From: Chthoniobacteraceae bacterium
GTDB taxonomy: Bacteria > Verrucomicrobiota > Verrucomicrobiia > Chthoniobacterales > Chthoniobacteraceae
Direction of reading: 5' to 3'
Length of the DNA stretch: 64,000 nt
Assembly: GCA_947471505.1 (NCBI GenBank)
Contig: CANIWM010000006.1
Coordinates: 59,165-123,164, forward strand
Every line of letters starts with the position of its first letter. Position 1 is the first letter of the stretch. Positions 62,337 through 64,000 of this stretch are shown here, in pieces. The notes beneath the pieces are model-generated. The model saw only the letters and a list, made by a program, of their open reading frames with translations, was not told where the DNA came from and did not search any database. The translations under genes were made by a program, and so were the position numbers.

Positions 62337-62442
62337 GAACCACCAAGGCACCAAGACACCAAGCTGGAGAGGTGTGATCTTACGAAATTACCGTGAGAGG
62401 GCAGCCATTTTTGCTCTTGGTGTCTTGGTGTCTTGGTGGTTC
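62337..62442. repeat. Inverted repeat built from ACCAAG units
   Basis: Arms 62337-62363 and 62416-62442 pair at 26 of 27 bases. Each arm is itself made of near-repeats of CACCAAGA/GCACCAAG. The 52-bp loop has no obvious secondary symmetry. It sits in the spacer between the divergent small membrane protein and the gene at 62530. Repeats with this ACCACCAAG-type composition look unrelated to the GC-rich nested-hairpin family. Confidence 0.85.
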
Positions 62443-62529
62443 CCCAAAACTGAGCCACTACCGAAACAGAAGGTGACTTTGGCAGCAAAGTGGCTAACAA
62501 ACATGCCCGCCGCTGGATCGGCATACACT

Positions 62530-63147
62530 ATGAAACGCGCACTCATTTCCCTTTTGACACTCACCGCCATCGCCACCGCTGCGGAGCGGCCCAAGGGCAT
62601 CATCAATCTCCCGTGGGGAGCTTCGCCCGAGGAGGTCAAGCGCGCCCTCGCCGCGCGGCCTGGCGTCATGTTTCCTGAGAACACGGACGACTACCACATG
62701 GAGCCCACCGGCGGCACTTTCGCCGGGCAGCCCGTGGCGAAATGGGTGCTCGATTTCCCCGAGCGCAGGCTGGCCTCGGCTTCCATCGTCCTGAAGCTCG
62801 ATGGCGGCGCATCGTCCATCTACAAAGACTTCCGCGAAAAGCTCTCCGCCAAATACGGCTCACCGACGACGGAGAAACGCCTCAGTGCCGCCGGGAAGAC
62901 CGTGCGCCAAGCTGGGGCGGCGCGCACCACGAGCTTCGGGAGCATGTCCATTTGGAAATTCACCCCCAATTTGAAAGAAAAAGAATCCCTCACCGTCGTC
63001 GCGGAACTTTCCGATGGAAAAGGCGGATCGACCTCAAACGAGGACGCCCTCACCGTAGTTATCCGCTACACGAACGAAACTCTCCTTCCTGCCAAAGGGG
63101 ACGGCTCCGGCAAAGTCGTCGCGCCTGTTAAAAAGGAGGATTTGTAA
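62530..63147 (+). CDS. Exported protein of unknown function
   Basis: The ATG at 62530 gives 205 residues with signal peptide MKRALISLLTLTAIATAA. The mature part starts ERPKGIINLPWGASPEEVKRALAARPGVMFPEN, a pattern of short secreted proteins in which a helix binds a sheet, followed by GQPVAKWVLDFPERRLASASIVLKLDG and a second alpha-beta unit (IYKDFREKLSAKYGSPT). No named family. Its 3' end contains the ribosome-binding site of radC, and the stop is 2 bp before radC's GTG, indicating coupling. Confidence 0.75.
   Translation: MKRALISLLTLTAIATAAERPKGIINLPWGASPEEVKRALAARPGVMFPENTDDYHMEPTGGTFAGQPVAKWVLDFPERRLASASIVLKLDGGASSIYKDFREKLSAKYGSPTTEKRLSAAGKTVRQAGAARTTSFGSMSIWKFTPNLKEKESLTVVAELSDGKGGSTSNEDALTVVIRYTNETLLPAKGDGSGKVVAPVKKEDL
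63133..63140 (+). promoter_or_regulatory. Strong Shine-Dalgarno AAGGAGGA for radC
   Basis: AAGGAGGA lies inside the last codons of the preceding gene and 9 bp before the GTG at 63150. It supports the GTG as the radC start and points to translational coupling of the two genes. Confidence 0.8.
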
Positions 63148-63149
63148 GC

Positions 63150-63896
63150 GTGGCGGGCGAGGATCGCGCATCCCCGCGCATCCAGGAACTCCCCGAAGCC
63201 GAGCGCCCGCGCGAAAAGCTGGCCGCCCTCGGAGCCGCTGCCCTCGCCGATAGCGAGTTGATCGCCATCCTTCTGCGCGTGGGCATGAAGGGCCTTAGCG
63301 CCATCGACCTCGCGCGCAATCTCATCCAGAAATTTGGCAACCTCAGCGGACTCGCCCGCGCCACCGTCGCCGAGATCGCCGCCGTAAAAGGTCTCGGCCT
63401 CGCCAAAGCCGTCCAGCTCGCCGCCGCATTCGGCCTCGCCGCACGGCTTGCCCGCGAAACGCTCGTCCGCACGCCGATGGACAGCCCCGAACGCATCTAC
63501 GAACTCCTCGGCGCAGAACTCCGCCAGCTCGGCAAAGAAAGCCTCCGCGTCATCCTCCTCGACACCCGCATGTGCCTCCTCCGCGTGGAGGAAGTCTCCC
63601 TCGGCAGCCTCGCCGAGTGTATCGCCCACCCGCGCGAAATCCTCCGCCACGTCATCCTCGCCGGCGCACACGGCTTCGTCCTCGTCCACAACCACCCCAG
63701 CGGCGATCCCACGCCGAGCGACGCCGACCGCCGCCTCACGCTCCGCATCGCAGAGGCGGCCAAGCTCATGCAGATTACCTTTTGCGACCACGTCGTGATG
63801 GGCAGCCCCAGCCCAGGGCGCTCGCCATTTTTCAGCTTCCGGCAAAGCGGGATTATCCTAAAAACGGCAGTTGAACGGATTTTCAGAGAAAAATGA
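63150..63896 (+). CDS. radC: RadC-family JAMM protein with a mobile-element-encoded C-terminus
   Basis: The 248-residue protein starts with GTG behind a strong Shine-Dalgarno. Residues 20-100 include the N-terminal helix-hairpin-helix (AEIAAVKGLGLAKAVQLAAA), and residues 115-235 form the JAMM/MPN domain with the metal ligands H180 and H182 in VLVHNHPSGDPTPSDADRR and acidic D193. The catalytic triad is intact. RadC proteins are linked to DNA repair, replication-fork processing or interference with mobile DNA, but the mechanism remains unclear. The native end FSFRQSGII is followed by LKTAVERIFREK and a TGA that all come from the 145-bp element at 63857. Family members usually stop near this point, so the tail is an addition. 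Confidence 0.95.
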   Translation: MAGEDRASPRIQELPEAERPREKLAALGAAALADSELIAILLRVGMKGLSAIDLARNLIQKFGNLSGLARATVAEIAAVKGLGLAKAVQLAAAFGLAARLARETLVRTPMDSPERIYELLGAELRQLGKESLRVILLDTRMCLLRVEEVSLGSLAECIAHPREILRHVILAGAHGFVLVHNHPSGDPTPSDADRRLTLRIAEAAKLMQITFCDHVVMGSPSPGRSPFFSFRQSGIILKTAVERIFREK

Positions 63897-64000
63897 GCCT
63901 TGGACGGGTGAGTGATTTCCAACTGCTCCGCAGTTGGCAATTTCCAGAGTAAAATACCCTATTTTTCGGCCTCAAAAACGGGGTCAACTGCCGTTTTTAG
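63857..64000. mobile_element. 145-bp MITE-like element, copy 2 (3' end of radC; last base outside window)
   Basis: The sequence is identical, base for base as far as visible, to the element at 14149-14292; the final G of the right end lies just past the window. The left end CCTAAAAACGGCAGTTGA starts at 63857, right after ATTAT. The right end begins at TCAACTG at 63983. The internal hairpin is at 63919-63937. A duplication of ATTAT, or of another 5-mer, on the right cannot be checked inside the window. The reading frame of radC ends inside the element at 63896, overlapping the ATG of the element's 19-codon frame (ATGA). Confidence 0.9.

Overview
The window looks like a chromosomal segment of a GC-rich Verrucomicrobiota bacterium, most like the soil and freshwater Spartobacteria/Chthoniobacter side of the phylum. 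This rests on protein content, not on a marker gene: PVC-type membrane-bound dehydrogenase proteins with C-terminal haem or HEAT regions, two DUF1501 proteins with twin-arginine leaders, ThuA-like proteins, two YncE-propeller/phosphoesterase fusions, an autotransporter-associated beta-strand-repeat/LTD/CotH giant protein, a G8-domain protein and many small Sec/lipobox proteins. I see no rRNA, tRNA, CRISPR array, phage module or complete insertion sequence.

Layout. 1-10.3 kb: minus-strand secreted proteins, namely a partial ThuA/discoidin/SGNH/PVC-propeller protein, a G8 protein, a small membrane protein and a YncE/phosphoesterase fusion. A 21-bp-period tandem repeat lies between the last two. 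10.4-16.1 kb: plus-strand ThuA protein, a cysteine-less thioredoxin-fold protein, two small unknowns, a family 2 glycosyltransferase, then a response regulator and a REC-HisKA-HATPase-REC hybrid kinase. 16.5-24.4 kb: a lipoprotein with a type-III calcium loop, two coupled unknowns and the 1813-residue CotH/LTD protein. 24.4-31.7 kb: NlpC-like lipoprotein divergent from an exported caspase-TPR protein, a SUI1 factor, an 1105-residue TPR protein, a small lipoprotein and endonuclease III. 31.8-45 kb: plsX-fabH, a DUF1501 protein, a PQQ-type propeller, a cysteine desulfurase, a Tat-exported protein, a second YncE/phosphoesterase fusion, and an NhaR-like/HPF-like/Alx/YqhA cluster that resembles an alkaline- or cation-stress module. 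45-59.4 kb: a PVC haem protein, a PstS-like binding protein, an unknown membrane protein convergent with an FHA-Ser/Thr kinase-TPR-LRR receptor, two lipoproteins, a TolQ/ExbD/ExbD motor, a second DUF1501 protein, a toxin-antitoxin-like pair and Lgt. 59.4-64 kb: repeat-rich DNA, a Tes/MJ0619-like radical SAM protein and radC.

The most striking signal is a 145-bp non-autonomous mobile element with perfect 18-bp terminal inverted repeats. One copy (14149-14293), flanked by a perfect 5-bp duplication, interrupts the response regulator; removing it with one duplication restores the conserved LDLKLPRVDG stretch exactly. A second copy, identical over the 144 bases visible, sits at the 3' end of radC at the window edge and supplies the last 12 codons and the stop. 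Separately, three GC-rich nested-hairpin repeats share one architecture (outer arms around one or two hairpins with 3-nt loops). One of them lies in frame inside the radical SAM gene and adds about 26 residues to the protein. Together these suggest a genome shaped by at least two families of small palindromic elements that can alter or extend proteins.
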